From Gammaproteobacteria bacterium (GTDB lineage Bacteria > Pseudomonadota > Gammaproteobacteria > Arenicellales > JAOTYS01): a stretch of 22,299 nt of DNA. The notes beneath the pieces are model-generated. The model was given only the letters and a program-made list of their open reading frames with translations. It was not told where the DNA came from and searched no databases. Positions 1-7,587 of the stretch are shown in pieces. A program made the position numbers and the translations under genes. The first letter of the stretch is position 1. Each line of letters starts with the position of its first letter. Location: the NCBI GenBank assembly GCA_029861795.1, contig JAOTYS010000022.1, positions 1 through 22,299 on the forward strand, in the 5' to 3' direction.

Positions 1-231
1 GGAGGGTATAAGTCACTGATACAGTTTGTGGCAGATCGACCAGGACATGATCTACGATACGCAATCGATGCAACCAAGATCCGGACAGAGCTCGGTTGGG
101 AACCAAGGGAATCATTAGAAACGGGGCTGCGTAAGACGGTCGACTGGTTCCTTGGTAATCAAGATTGGTGTCGAAGCGTATTGGCAGGGCGTTCTTATGG
201 AGAACGTATAGGGGTGGGGGACGTTAAGTGA
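1..231 (+). CDS. rmlB: dTDP-glucose 4,6-dehydratase, C-terminal fragment
   Basis: Partial gene; the reading frame is open from base 1 and the 5' end lies outside the window. RmlB removes water from dTDP-glucose to give dTDP-4-keto-6-deoxyglucose, the second step towards dTDP-L-rhamnose, in the cytoplasm. The visible 76 residues match the RmlB C-terminus: a SLIQFV stretch, then [12 protein letters not shown] (the family usually has DRPGHDxRYAID), a TKI..ELGW.P segment and the closing TVDWFL helix. The Rossmann and YxxxK parts are missing because of the window edge. Its TGA overlaps the GTG start of rmlA (GTGA), so the two are translationally coupled. A related sugar 4,6-dehydratase is possible from a fragment, but the rmlA neighbour makes RmlB by far the best call. 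Confidence 0.93.
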   Translation, partial: GGYKSLIQFVADRPGHDLRYAIDATKIRTELGWEPRESLETGLRKTVDWFLGNQDWCRSVLAGRSYGERIGVGDVK

Positions 232-1097
232 GAGGGATAGTGCTTGCCGGCGGCAGTGGAAAACGTCTGCATCCCGTGACCACTGCGGTGTCTAAGCAAT
301 TGTTGCCGGTATACGATAAGCCGATGATCTATTATCCGCTGTCTCTGCTTATGCTCGCGGAAATTCGGGATATTTTAGTCATATCGACACCGCAAGATAC
401 ACCGCGTTTTGAACAACTACTCGGTAATGGAATGCAATGGGGTGTCAATATTTCCTACGCTGTACAGGACTATCCTTACGGGCTTGCGCATGCATTTGTC
501 TTGGGCGCCGAATTCATTGGAAGAGCAAATTGTGCTTTGGTCCTTGGGGATAACATCTTCTATGGGCATGATCTGTCCGAACTTATGCGTATTGCGAGGA
601 GTAGAGATCGCGGTGCGACGGTGTTCGCATATCGAGTGAACGATCCCAGTCGTTATGGCGTCGTTTGTTTTGATGACAATGGGCGCGCCATTGAGATAGA
701 GGAAAAGCCTGCAAACCCTAAATCTCGATATGCGGTGACAGGGTTGTATTTTTATGACAACAAAGTAGTGGATTTTGCGAAATCAGTAGAGCCTTCTGCA
801 AGGGGTGAGCTGGAGATTACTGACATTAATCAACGTTATCTAGAGATCGGAGAACTTTCCGTAGAAGTGATGGGTCGAGGAATGGCCTGGTTGGACACTG
901 GGACTCATGAATCTCTTCTGGAGGCGTCGCTGTTCATTGAAACCATCGAACGTAGGCAAGGACTTAAGGTATGTTGCCCTGAGGAAGTGGCGTTTCGCAT
1001 GGGATATATTGACCGCATCCAATTAGAGGCGTTGGCTGTCTCGCTTCAAAACAACGGATACGGAAAGTATCTGCACTCTCTGCTTGAAGAAATCTGA
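228..1097 (+). CDS. rmlA: Glucose-1-phosphate thymidylyltransferase
   Basis: Joins dTTP and glucose-1-phosphate to dTDP-glucose, the first committed step to dTDP-L-rhamnose and other dTDP-6-deoxysugars. The 289-residue length is typical. Visible signatures: [11 protein letters not shown] (6-16) followed by [35 protein letters not shown], the IEEKP motif and the C-terminal [12 protein letters not shown] region. The nucleotide loop reads GSGKRL where GSGTRL is usual; the Arg and the downstream SKQ lysine are kept, so activity is expected. The GTG start is forced by the GTGA overlap with rmlB and gives the expected N-terminus MRGIVLAGG. rmlC and rmlD are not in the window and must be upstream or elsewhere if L-rhamnose is the product. 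A gap of 188 bases with no recognisable gene follows. Confidence 0.96.
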   Translation: MRGIVLAGGSGKRLHPVTTAVSKQLLPVYDKPMIYYPLSLLMLAEIRDILVISTPQDTPRFEQLLGNGMQWGVNISYAVQDYPYGLAHAFVLGAEFIGRANCALVLGDNIFYGHDLSELMRIARSRDRGATVFAYRVNDPSRYGVVCFDDNGRAIEIEEKPANPKSRYAVTGLYFYDNKVVDFAKSVEPSARGELEITDINQRYLEIGELSVEVMGRGMAWLDTGTHESLLEASLFIETIERRQGLKVCCPEEVAFRMGYIDRIQLEALAVSLQNNGYGKYLHSLLEEI

Positions 1098-1285
1098 CGG
1101 GTCATCTTCACTACGGTAATCGGCTTAATGCGCGGTCGATGTCTGGAACGATCTTCGATAGTTCTACGCTGCTAACATTTGGCAAGCACCGACTGTGCAT
1201 TTTGTGCGTCTTTGAGCATGGAGGGTGTTTGGTAGGTTGGCCTATTCTCTTTCGTAAGTGAATCTATTGATCAGAAACATCGAAG

Positions 1286-2119
1286 ATGGAACGTACGACG
1301 GATAATCACCCGGCTCCACGTCTAACGGTGATGTTTCGTATTCCATGGGATAATTGGAATCTCATCAAGCAAATGAGCAAGCGGGCGATAGTTGGGAGGT
1401 ATCGGGGGTCGATAATTGGGCTCGCCTGGACGCTGCTATACCCGATCCTAATGCTTAGTGTTTACACGTTCGTGTTCAGCGTAATCTTTAATGCCAGATG
1501 GCCAAATCTCGGACAAAGTAGGTTTGAGTTCGCCACGGTGCTGTTTGCTGGGATGATTATCCATGCTCTATTTGCCGAATGTCTCGTCACGTCTCCGGGG
1601 TTGATCGTGGGCAATACCCAATACGTTAAGAAAGTTGTTTTTCCGTTGGAAATCTTACCGTGGGTGACGATTTGTAACGCATTGTTTCAGGCATTGATGA
1701 GTACCACCGTTTTGTTGATTTTCCTTGCATGTATACATTTCAAAATCAATTGGACTGTCGTACTCATACCATTTGTGATTGCCCCTCTCGTTATTTTGGC
1801 TGTAGGAGTTTCGTGGTATTTAGCCTCTATCGGTGTGTTTATACGGGACGTAGGACAAGTTGCTGCAATATTGGCTACCGTACTCTTGTTTTTGAGTCCG
1901 ATATTTTATTCGGTGGATGCTCTCCCAGAGGCGTTTAGATCGTACATCTATGTTAATCCGCTTACCTTTATTATTGAGCAGTTCCGGGCGGTGGTGATTT
2001 GGGGTAAGGCGCCGAACTGGGTTGGATTGGCCGTTTATGCATGTATCAGCACGGTGGTGGCTTGGAGTGGATTAGCGTGGTTTCAAAGAACGAGAAGGGG
2101 CTTCGCGGATGTCCTCTGA
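1286..2119 (+). CDS. wzm: ABC-2 type polysaccharide exporter, permease subunit
   Basis: Inner-membrane subunit of the ABC exporter that moves undecaprenyl-diphosphate-linked polysaccharide to the periplasm. The protein (277 residues) has a cytoplasmic amphipathic N-terminus with the family phrase RYRGSIIGLAWTLLYP (39-54), then about six hydrophobic segments (near 48-70, 83-102, 125-150, 155-182, 190-209, 247-266). The ABC2 permease signature SPIFYSVDALPEAFRSYIYV with NPLTFIIEQFR (204-234) is present. Its 3' end overlaps the wzt start by 11 bases, the usual arrangement for a two-gene transporter. With no Wzx/Wzy in the window it points to the transporter-dependent O-polysaccharide pathway. A teichoic-acid type (TagG) or capsule exporter is the alternative; the Wzt C-terminal domain favours O-antigen. 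Confidence 0.94.
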   Translation: MERTTDNHPAPRLTVMFRIPWDNWNLIKQMSKRAIVGRYRGSIIGLAWTLLYPILMLSVYTFVFSVIFNARWPNLGQSRFEFATVLFAGMIIHALFAECLVTSPGLIVGNTQYVKKVVFPLEILPWVTICNALFQALMSTTVLLIFLACIHFKINWTVVLIPFVIAPLVILAVGVSWYLASIGVFIRDVGQVAAILATVLLFLSPIFYSVDALPEAFRSYIYVNPLTFIIEQFRAVVIWGKAPNWVGLAVYACISTVVAWSGLAWFQRTRRGFADVL

Positions 2120-3458
2120 TCCTATTATTCAAGTAGAGCACCTCAGTAAGTGTTATCACATTTATCGCCAGCCGATTGACAGGATTAAACAGGGAATTTG
2201 GAAAGAACGTAAGCGGTTTTTCCGCGAGTTTTGGGCCTTAAGAGATGTGAGCTTTGATGTAGAACGAGGAGATTCAGTTGGCATCATCGGCCAGAATGGC
2301 TCGGGAAAATCGACCCTCTTGGAACTTATCTCAGGTACGCTGACACCAACATCGGGCAAATTGAAAGTCGACGGGCGCGTGGCGGCGCTGCTACAACTCG
2401 GAGCAGGGTTCAATCCGGAGTTTACTGGTAAAGAGAACGTCTGCATGAACGCGGCGATTATGGGGCTGTCTCAGTCGGAGCTCGATAGTCGATACACGGA
2501 TATATTGAGTTTCTCCGAAATAGAGGACTTTATCGATCAGCCGATCAAGACCTACTCAAGTGGAATGTATGTGCGACTAGCGTTTAGCGTGGCGATCAAT
2601 ATGGATCCGGACATTCTAGTGGTTGATGAGGCCCTTTCCGTGGGTGACGCCCGGTTTCAAAGAAAATGTTTTCGTAAATTTCATGAGCTCAAGGAAAGAG
2701 GAAAGACAATTCTATTCGTCACTCATTCGACTGAGCTAATAAATGCACACTGTGACAAGGCACTGTTCTTGGATCATGGAAAGCTGAGAGAAATCGGCAG
2801 ACCACGAGAGGTTGTACATTCATATCTGAATTTTCTCTTTGGCAATAAGCAGAGCGAGCCAGCGGTCAGGTGTCTCCCTAGGGAATATTCATCCGATGCG
2901 AGAAGAGATGATATTGGCATGCCGATTGTATTGAATACGGATCCAAATGTGGATGGCTGCTCGGTAAGACCAACATACAATCCGTCCGAATATAGGTGGG
3001 GTAATCAGACAGCGAAGATAATTGACTATATGGTTAAATGTGGCGATAAGCGTGATCCAGTATTATGTCCAAAAGGAGAGGAGATAGAAGTTATTTTTGT
3101 TGTGTATTTCCTAGAGAAAATCGACGGATTGATATATGGAATAACCATCAAAACCGTAGACGGAATTACAGTTTACGGATCGAACACTCGGAGCAGAGAT
3201 ATCGGGGTAAGTCCAAAGAATAAGAATGAGCGTGTGATACTTAGCTTTAGCATTGATGCGCATCTTATTCCTGGAGTCTATTTTGTTTCGTTAGGGGTCG
3301 CAGTTGATGATCCTGATATAGATGCCAGCGCTGTCGATCGGCGCTACGATCTATTTCAGCTAAACATTGAAGGTAACAATGCCGATTTTGGTATTGCAGA
3401 TCTTCGAATGCGTTTTAAGGAAATCCCAGATCCGGCAGCATTTGGATTGGATGGTTAG
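2109..3458 (+). CDS. wzt: Polysaccharide ABC exporter ATPase with C-terminal glycan-binding domain
   Basis: Drives Wzm by ATP hydrolysis. Nucleotide-binding domain about 1-240: Walker A GQNGSGKST (61-69), signature YSSGM (149-153), Walker B ILVVDE (169-174), H-loop His206; the segment ALRDVSFDV before Walker A is typical of Wzt/TagH. The protein is 449 residues, about 200 longer than a bare ATPase. The extra part (about 280-449) is a beta-rich Wzt-C-like domain with the recognisable DGITVYGSNTR stretch. In E. coli O8/O9a this domain binds the terminally modified non-reducing end, so only capped chains are exported (established for those systems). Here the next gene carries a methyltransferase, which fits the same logic. 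The start at 2109 lies inside the wzm 3' end. Confidence 0.95.
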   Translation: MSSDPIIQVEHLSKCYHIYRQPIDRIKQGIWKERKRFFREFWALRDVSFDVERGDSVGIIGQNGSGKSTLLELISGTLTPTSGKLKVDGRVAALLQLGAGFNPEFTGKENVCMNAAIMGLSQSELDSRYTDILSFSEIEDFIDQPIKTYSSGMYVRLAFSVAINMDPDILVVDEALSVGDARFQRKCFRKFHELKERGKTILFVTHSTELINAHCDKALFLDHGKLREIGRPREVVHSYLNFLFGNKQSEPAVRCLPREYSSDARRDDIGMPIVLNTDPNVDGCSVRPTYNPSEYRWGNQTAKIIDYMVKCGDKRDPVLCPKGEEIEVIFVVYFLEKIDGLIYGITIKTVDGITVYGSNTRSRDIGVSPKNKNERVILSFSIDAHLIPGVYFVSLGVAVDDPDIDASAVDRRYDLFQLNIEGNNADFGIADLRMRFKEIPDPAAFGLDG

Positions 3459-3517
3459 ATTTGTCCTAGTGGGGTTCATCAAAGACGCCTACGTGGGTTC
3501 GTATTAGTAGACTGTCA

Positions 3518-6500
3518 GTGAAGTCACTTCCAAAAGGAGAAAACGGTAAATTCGCAGCTGGGTCGAACTTGGCTGGAGATTTGGATAGCGACCCGAATCT
3601 CTTATATATCCGCAACGTGCTTAGTGAATGCGCGGATTTATCTACCTATTCAAGTGAACTTGAGCGACGGATCATTGATTGGCCATCTGAATATCAACTC
3701 TCTTACAAGAGAGCAAATCTATTGCAGGCGTTTGACTTGTCTCAACTCAATGCTGTGCTAGAGATCGGTTGCGAGTGCGGTGCGATTACCCGTGCATTGG
3801 GAGAGGCGGGCGTTACGGTTGATGCAATTGAGGCCGATAAAGAGAAAGCAGCGCTAGCTCGGATGAGGTGTCGGGATCTGTCCAATGTGGAGATTCTCAG
3901 TGGACAGTTTACGGAAATCAGCTTAGAGAAGGGAAAGTACGATGCTGTCTTGTGCATAGGGGTGTTGAATTGGGCACGACGTTTTCTGCCCTCCTTTTCT
4001 GGGAAAGACGCGGTCGTAGAGATACTGAAACGACTAAGATTGCTGCTCAAGCAGTCTGGAATTCTTATGATCGCTGTAGAGAACAGATTGGGACTCAAGT
4101 ACGGACTGGGGGCAAGCGAAGAGAATATTGTCAGACCATTTGCAGGCATTCACGGTTATCCAGACACCGAGGAATTCAGAACGTACTCTAAAAGAGAATG
4201 GGAGACGATTCTTGCGCAGAGTGATTTCGGGCATTACAGATTCATCTATCCGTTTCCGGATCATAAGCTCTCGACCGTGCTTTTGGCGGATAATTACCTG
4301 AAGGCTGATATTCGGGTGTTCTCTCATCTGAGCCATGTCACGTCCCGGGATTACAGCAGTGGGATGAAACCTAGGATAGAGGAGTCTAGTTTGTGGAAGT
4401 TATTCGCAGAAGCGAAGTGTGTGGAGGAGTTTTCTAATTCTTTTCTTATCGCGCTCTCTGAGAATAGTGATGGCTTGGAGCATTTCATTAGCGCTGATTT
4501 TGTCCATATCTCTGATGTCCAACGTAAGCCACAGTATCGTACGGTAAAGCGCAAGCCGGCGAACGTGTCTTTAGTCTCCAAGAAACGACTTGTGCCGGGT
4601 ATTGATCATTCTGGGAGCAAACTACTTATTCATAATATCGGTGTGTCCGAGAATTTCTTGGATGGCAATTTATTATCGGAGATATGGACACGCACGCTGA
4701 GTATCTGGTCGGATCTCGACAAATTTGATGCATTGGTTAAAGAGTATTTTTCGTTTCTACAAGACTATATGAGGGAGGAAAGAAATGCATCACGGGCCGT
4801 AGATCTGGTGCCATCTAATATTGTAGTAGATGAGGCAAACACCTATACGCCATTCGACATCGAATGGGAGATAACACGGCAAATAACATCGCAGTTCATT
4901 CTGTTTCGAGGTTTGTTGCACTTCATCAATCAAAATAGAGACGTCACCGATATATTTCCGAAGCATGGATTCGAGCGAATAGGCGATCTGATCGAGCACT
5001 GTTTTCAATATGTTGGTCTAAATCTGTTCGAGCACCTCGATGAATTTGTAGAGACAGAAGACGATATCCAGAGGGAAGTTCTTCAAGAAGCTCGATTTGT
5101 GGATACTCGAAATGAGCTGAATCAGGGTATTGGAGGTCACAAGTATCATCCACGGGTTTCCTGGAGGAGTCGCGGGGAGCAATTCTCAAGCGAACGAATG
5201 GTCTCCGTCACTGCGTCTTTCGACATAGGCAGACAACGACTTTGCTTCAAACTGCCGCGGGGGATGAATGAGATCGAGTCAGTTCGTTTTGATGTGGCCG
5301 ACTCCGAAGGGTTTTTCCATATTTTCTCACTAGAACTCAGCTCCCTGGGTGATGACGGCCGGACCGAATCCATTTTTTCTGTCAGTGATCCTCATGAACT
5401 CGTGCAGCGAACTACGTTCCGGGGTATGGAGTTACGAGACGGTCCCATCGGTGAAGTTTTTCTCAGTACAACTGGGGATCCGCAGGTTTTCATTACGCTT
5501 GATAGCCCGTATCGGGCTGGAAATTCCGGTCGGTATATCTTCGAGGCGGAGCTTAGTTGGCCAAAAGGACTGGAGTACTTGGTAGCAAAGAGCAGTTTTC
5601 TCCGAGACGAAGGGCGGCTACGGGAACGAATCGCGGTGAACGAGCAGGAGTTGGAAAAGCTGAGAAGAACAGAGAAGGAGCTAAAGAGTGAGCTTTCGAC
5701 AGTCAAACGATCGAAAGGTTGGCGCTTGATAGAAACCCTGCGTCGTACGTTTTACGTTTCCGCTTTGGGTAAATTTCCATCAGCACAGAAAGCTGCACTT
5801 GATCTTACGCGAGGTGCAAAAAGTCCTGGTCCTTCAGGATCAACGGGTCGGCAAGACATATATGATCGATATAAAGCGATAAATCAGATAGGAACCGAAG
5901 AGTTAGAAAGCAAGTACGCCGAACTTGGAAAGCTTTCGGAGAAACCAAAGATTAGTGTGATCATTCCAGTGTATAACGTCGATCCTAAGTGGCTGAACCA
6001 AGCGATAAGTTCGGTTCAAAGACAAATCTATTCAAATTGGGAAATCTGCGTCATCGATGACTGTTCTGATAATCCGGCTACAATCGATTTTCTCAATCAC
6101 ATTAATGACCCCAAGATAAAGGTACGATATTTAAAGGAAAATAAGAACATTTCTAGGGCGACCAATGAAGGAATCAAGATTGCGTCAGGAAACTATATCG
6201 GTTTTTTGGATCACGATGACACGTTGAATGAAGATGCATTATTTGAAGTTGTCAAGGCTATCAATTGTGAGAAGCCAGATCTTATCTACTCAGATGAGGA
6301 CTTCATTGATCCAGATAGGGTTCGGATTAATCCACATTTTAAGCCTGATTTTTCTCCTGATCTCCTGCTTTCTCACAACTATGTAACTCACTTTCTTGTG
6401 GTAAAGAAGGAATTGGCACATCAAGTCGGATTGTTTAGATCTGAGTACGATGGCGCACAGGATTATGATTTCGTGCTCCGAGCGTCGGAGCGCGCGGCAA

Positions 6501-7534
6501 AGATTCACCACATTCCAAAGATTTTGTACCACTGGCGTATGATTGAGCAATCAACCAGTCTAGATCCCGAGGTAAAACCGGAGTCACCCAGTAGCGCAAA
6601 ACGAGCGATAGAGGATGCCATCAGACGCCGAGGAAGTGGCGGCACTGTTCTCAATGCAAACTTAACTCACTTCTTTCGAGTGAAGCGAGATATTCTTGGT
6701 AATCCTTTGGTTAGCATCATAGTGCCGTTCAAAGACAAGCCTCATCTGTTAAAGCGGTGTTTCGATGCGATACTTACAAAATCGACTTACAAAAATTTTG
6801 AGCTCATAGGAATTTCGAACAATAGCGAGGGGGCTGATGTCTTTAGATTGATGAATGCCTATGAAGGCGAGGACAGCCGCATCAGATTTGTTGAATTGAA
6901 TATCCCCTTTAGCTTTTCGGCAATCGTGAATCATGGGGTATCGTTGACTCGCGGTGAGCACATAATATTGATGAACAACGACATTGAAGTTATGACGTGG
7001 GAGTGGATAGAGGGATTGTTGGAACACTCTCAGCGGGATGAGGTGGGGGTAGTAGGCGGGAAGCTGTATTTCCCTGACAATACGATCCAGCATGCGGGTA
7101 TAGTCGTCGGTATCAGGGGGTATGCCGGACATCCGCACAAAGGCTTCCCATCCAAACGAGCAGGCTATTTCAATAAACTCAATGTAATCCACAACGTTAG
7201 CGCAGTCACCGGCGCATTTATGATGGTGAAGAAACGAATCTATGAGGCAATGGATGGATTCGATGAGGATCACCTAGCAATTGCTTGTAACGACGTGGAT
7301 TTTTGTCTGCGGATTCTAAACGCCGGCTATTACAATGTTTTTACTCCCTATGTGGAGGCCTATCACTGGGAGTCAAGTAGTCGAGGCTACGAGGACACGC
7401 CTGAGAAGAAGGTGAGATTTGATAAAGAAAGGCGAAAATTCGTCGAAAGGCATCGTGAGTTTATAGAAGCTGGGGATCCATTCTATAACCCTAATCTTTC
7501 ATTAGCCGATGAGAACTATTCGATCAAGCTGTAG
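3518..7534 (+). CDS. Multidomain methyltransferase / kinase-like / double GT2 glycosyltransferase (WsaE-like)
   Basis: A single uninterrupted 1338-residue frame. Order seen: class I SAM methyltransferase about 60-260 (motif I LEIGCECG, 81-88); a region about 290-540 with VDLVPSNIVVD (428-438) and FDIEWE (446-451), resembling the catalytic and metal loops of APH-type kinases but without the His of HxD; a beta-rich stretch 555-690; a short coiled coil about 695-732 ending in SKGWRL; GT2 domain 1 (ISVIIPVYN 812-820, DHDD 898-901, QDYD 981-984); GT2 domain 2 (VSIIVPFKD 1065-1073, NNDIE 1153-1157, NDVDFCLR 1258-1265). Geobacillus WsaE combines a methyltransferase with two rhamnosyltransferases, and WbdD a methyltransferase, kinase and coiled coil; this protein shares features of both. 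Inferred role: chain extension plus methyl capping at the inner membrane face. GTG start, no strong ribosome site; the frame is open back to a TAG at 3467 with no better start. Confidence 0.85.
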   Translation: MKSLPKGENGKFAAGSNLAGDLDSDPNLLYIRNVLSECADLSTYSSELERRIIDWPSEYQLSYKRANLLQAFDLSQLNAVLEIGCECGAITRALGEAGVTVDAIEADKEKAALARMRCRDLSNVEILSGQFTEISLEKGKYDAVLCIGVLNWARRFLPSFSGKDAVVEILKRLRLLLKQSGILMIAVENRLGLKYGLGASEENIVRPFAGIHGYPDTEEFRTYSKREWETILAQSDFGHYRFIYPFPDHKLSTVLLADNYLKADIRVFSHLSHVTSRDYSSGMKPRIEESSLWKLFAEAKCVEEFSNSFLIALSENSDGLEHFISADFVHISDVQRKPQYRTVKRKPANVSLVSKKRLVPGIDHSGSKLLIHNIGVSENFLDGNLLSEIWTRTLSIWSDLDKFDALVKEYFSFLQDYMREERNASRAVDLVPSNIVVDEANTYTPFDIEWEITRQITSQFILFRGLLHFINQNRDVTDIFPKHGFERIGDLIEHCFQYVGLNLFEHLDEFVETEDDIQREVLQEARFVDTRNELNQGIGGHKYHPRVSWRSRGEQFSSERMVSVTASFDIGRQRLCFKLPRGMNEIESVRFDVADSEGFFHIFSLELSSLGDDGRTESIFSVSDPHELVQRTTFRGMELRDGPIGEVFLSTTGDPQVFITLDSPYRAGNSGRYIFEAELSWPKGLEYLVAKSSFLRDEGRLRERIAVNEQELEKLRRTEKELKSELSTVKRSKGWRLIETLRRTFYVSALGKFPSAQKAALDLTRGAKSPGPSGSTGRQDIYDRYKAINQIGTEELESKYAELGKLSEKPKISVIIPVYNVDPKWLNQAISSVQRQIYSNWEICVIDDCSDNPATIDFLNHINDPKIKVRYLKENKNISRATNEGIKIASGNYIGFLDHDDTLNEDALFEVVKAINCEKPDLIYSDEDFIDPDRVRINPHFKPDFSPDLLLSHNYVTHFLVVKKELAHQVGLFRSEYDGAQDYDFVLRASERAAKIHHIPKILYHWRMIEQSTSLDPEVKPESPSSAKRAIEDAIRRRGSGGTVLNANLTHFFRVKRDILGNPLVSIIVPFKDKPHLLKRCFDAILTKSTYKNFELIGISNNSEGADVFRLMNAYEGEDSRIRFVELNIPFSFSAIVNHGVSLTRGEHIILMNNDIEVMTWEWIEGLLEHSQRDEVGVVGGKLYFPDNTIQHAGIVVGIRGYAGHPHKGFPSKRAGYFNKLNVIHNVSAVTGAFMMVKKRIYEAMDGFDEDHLAIACNDVDFCLRILNAGYYNVFTPYVEAYHWESSSRGYEDTPEKKVRFDKERRKFVERHREFIEAGDPFYNPNLSLADENYSIKL

Positions 7535-7587
7535 CTGTCGCTCTATGTCTCGATACCAGGTGTCTGGTTTTTCAATTTGCTCTGATA

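Noticed and set aside
1098..1285. Search for an rmlC remnant, promoter or JUMPstart/ops element between rmlA and wzm
   Set aside because: No coding similarity, no convincing -35/-10 pair and no GGCGGTAGC-type element found.
3742..4149. 135-residue open frame on the minus strand
   Set aside because: Lies antisense inside the methyltransferase part of the large gene, has no recognisable domain, and the + strand frame shows clear motifs.
6749..7273. 174-residue open frame on the minus strand
   Set aside because: Antisense to the second GT2 domain; composition looks like a shadow and nothing is recognisable.
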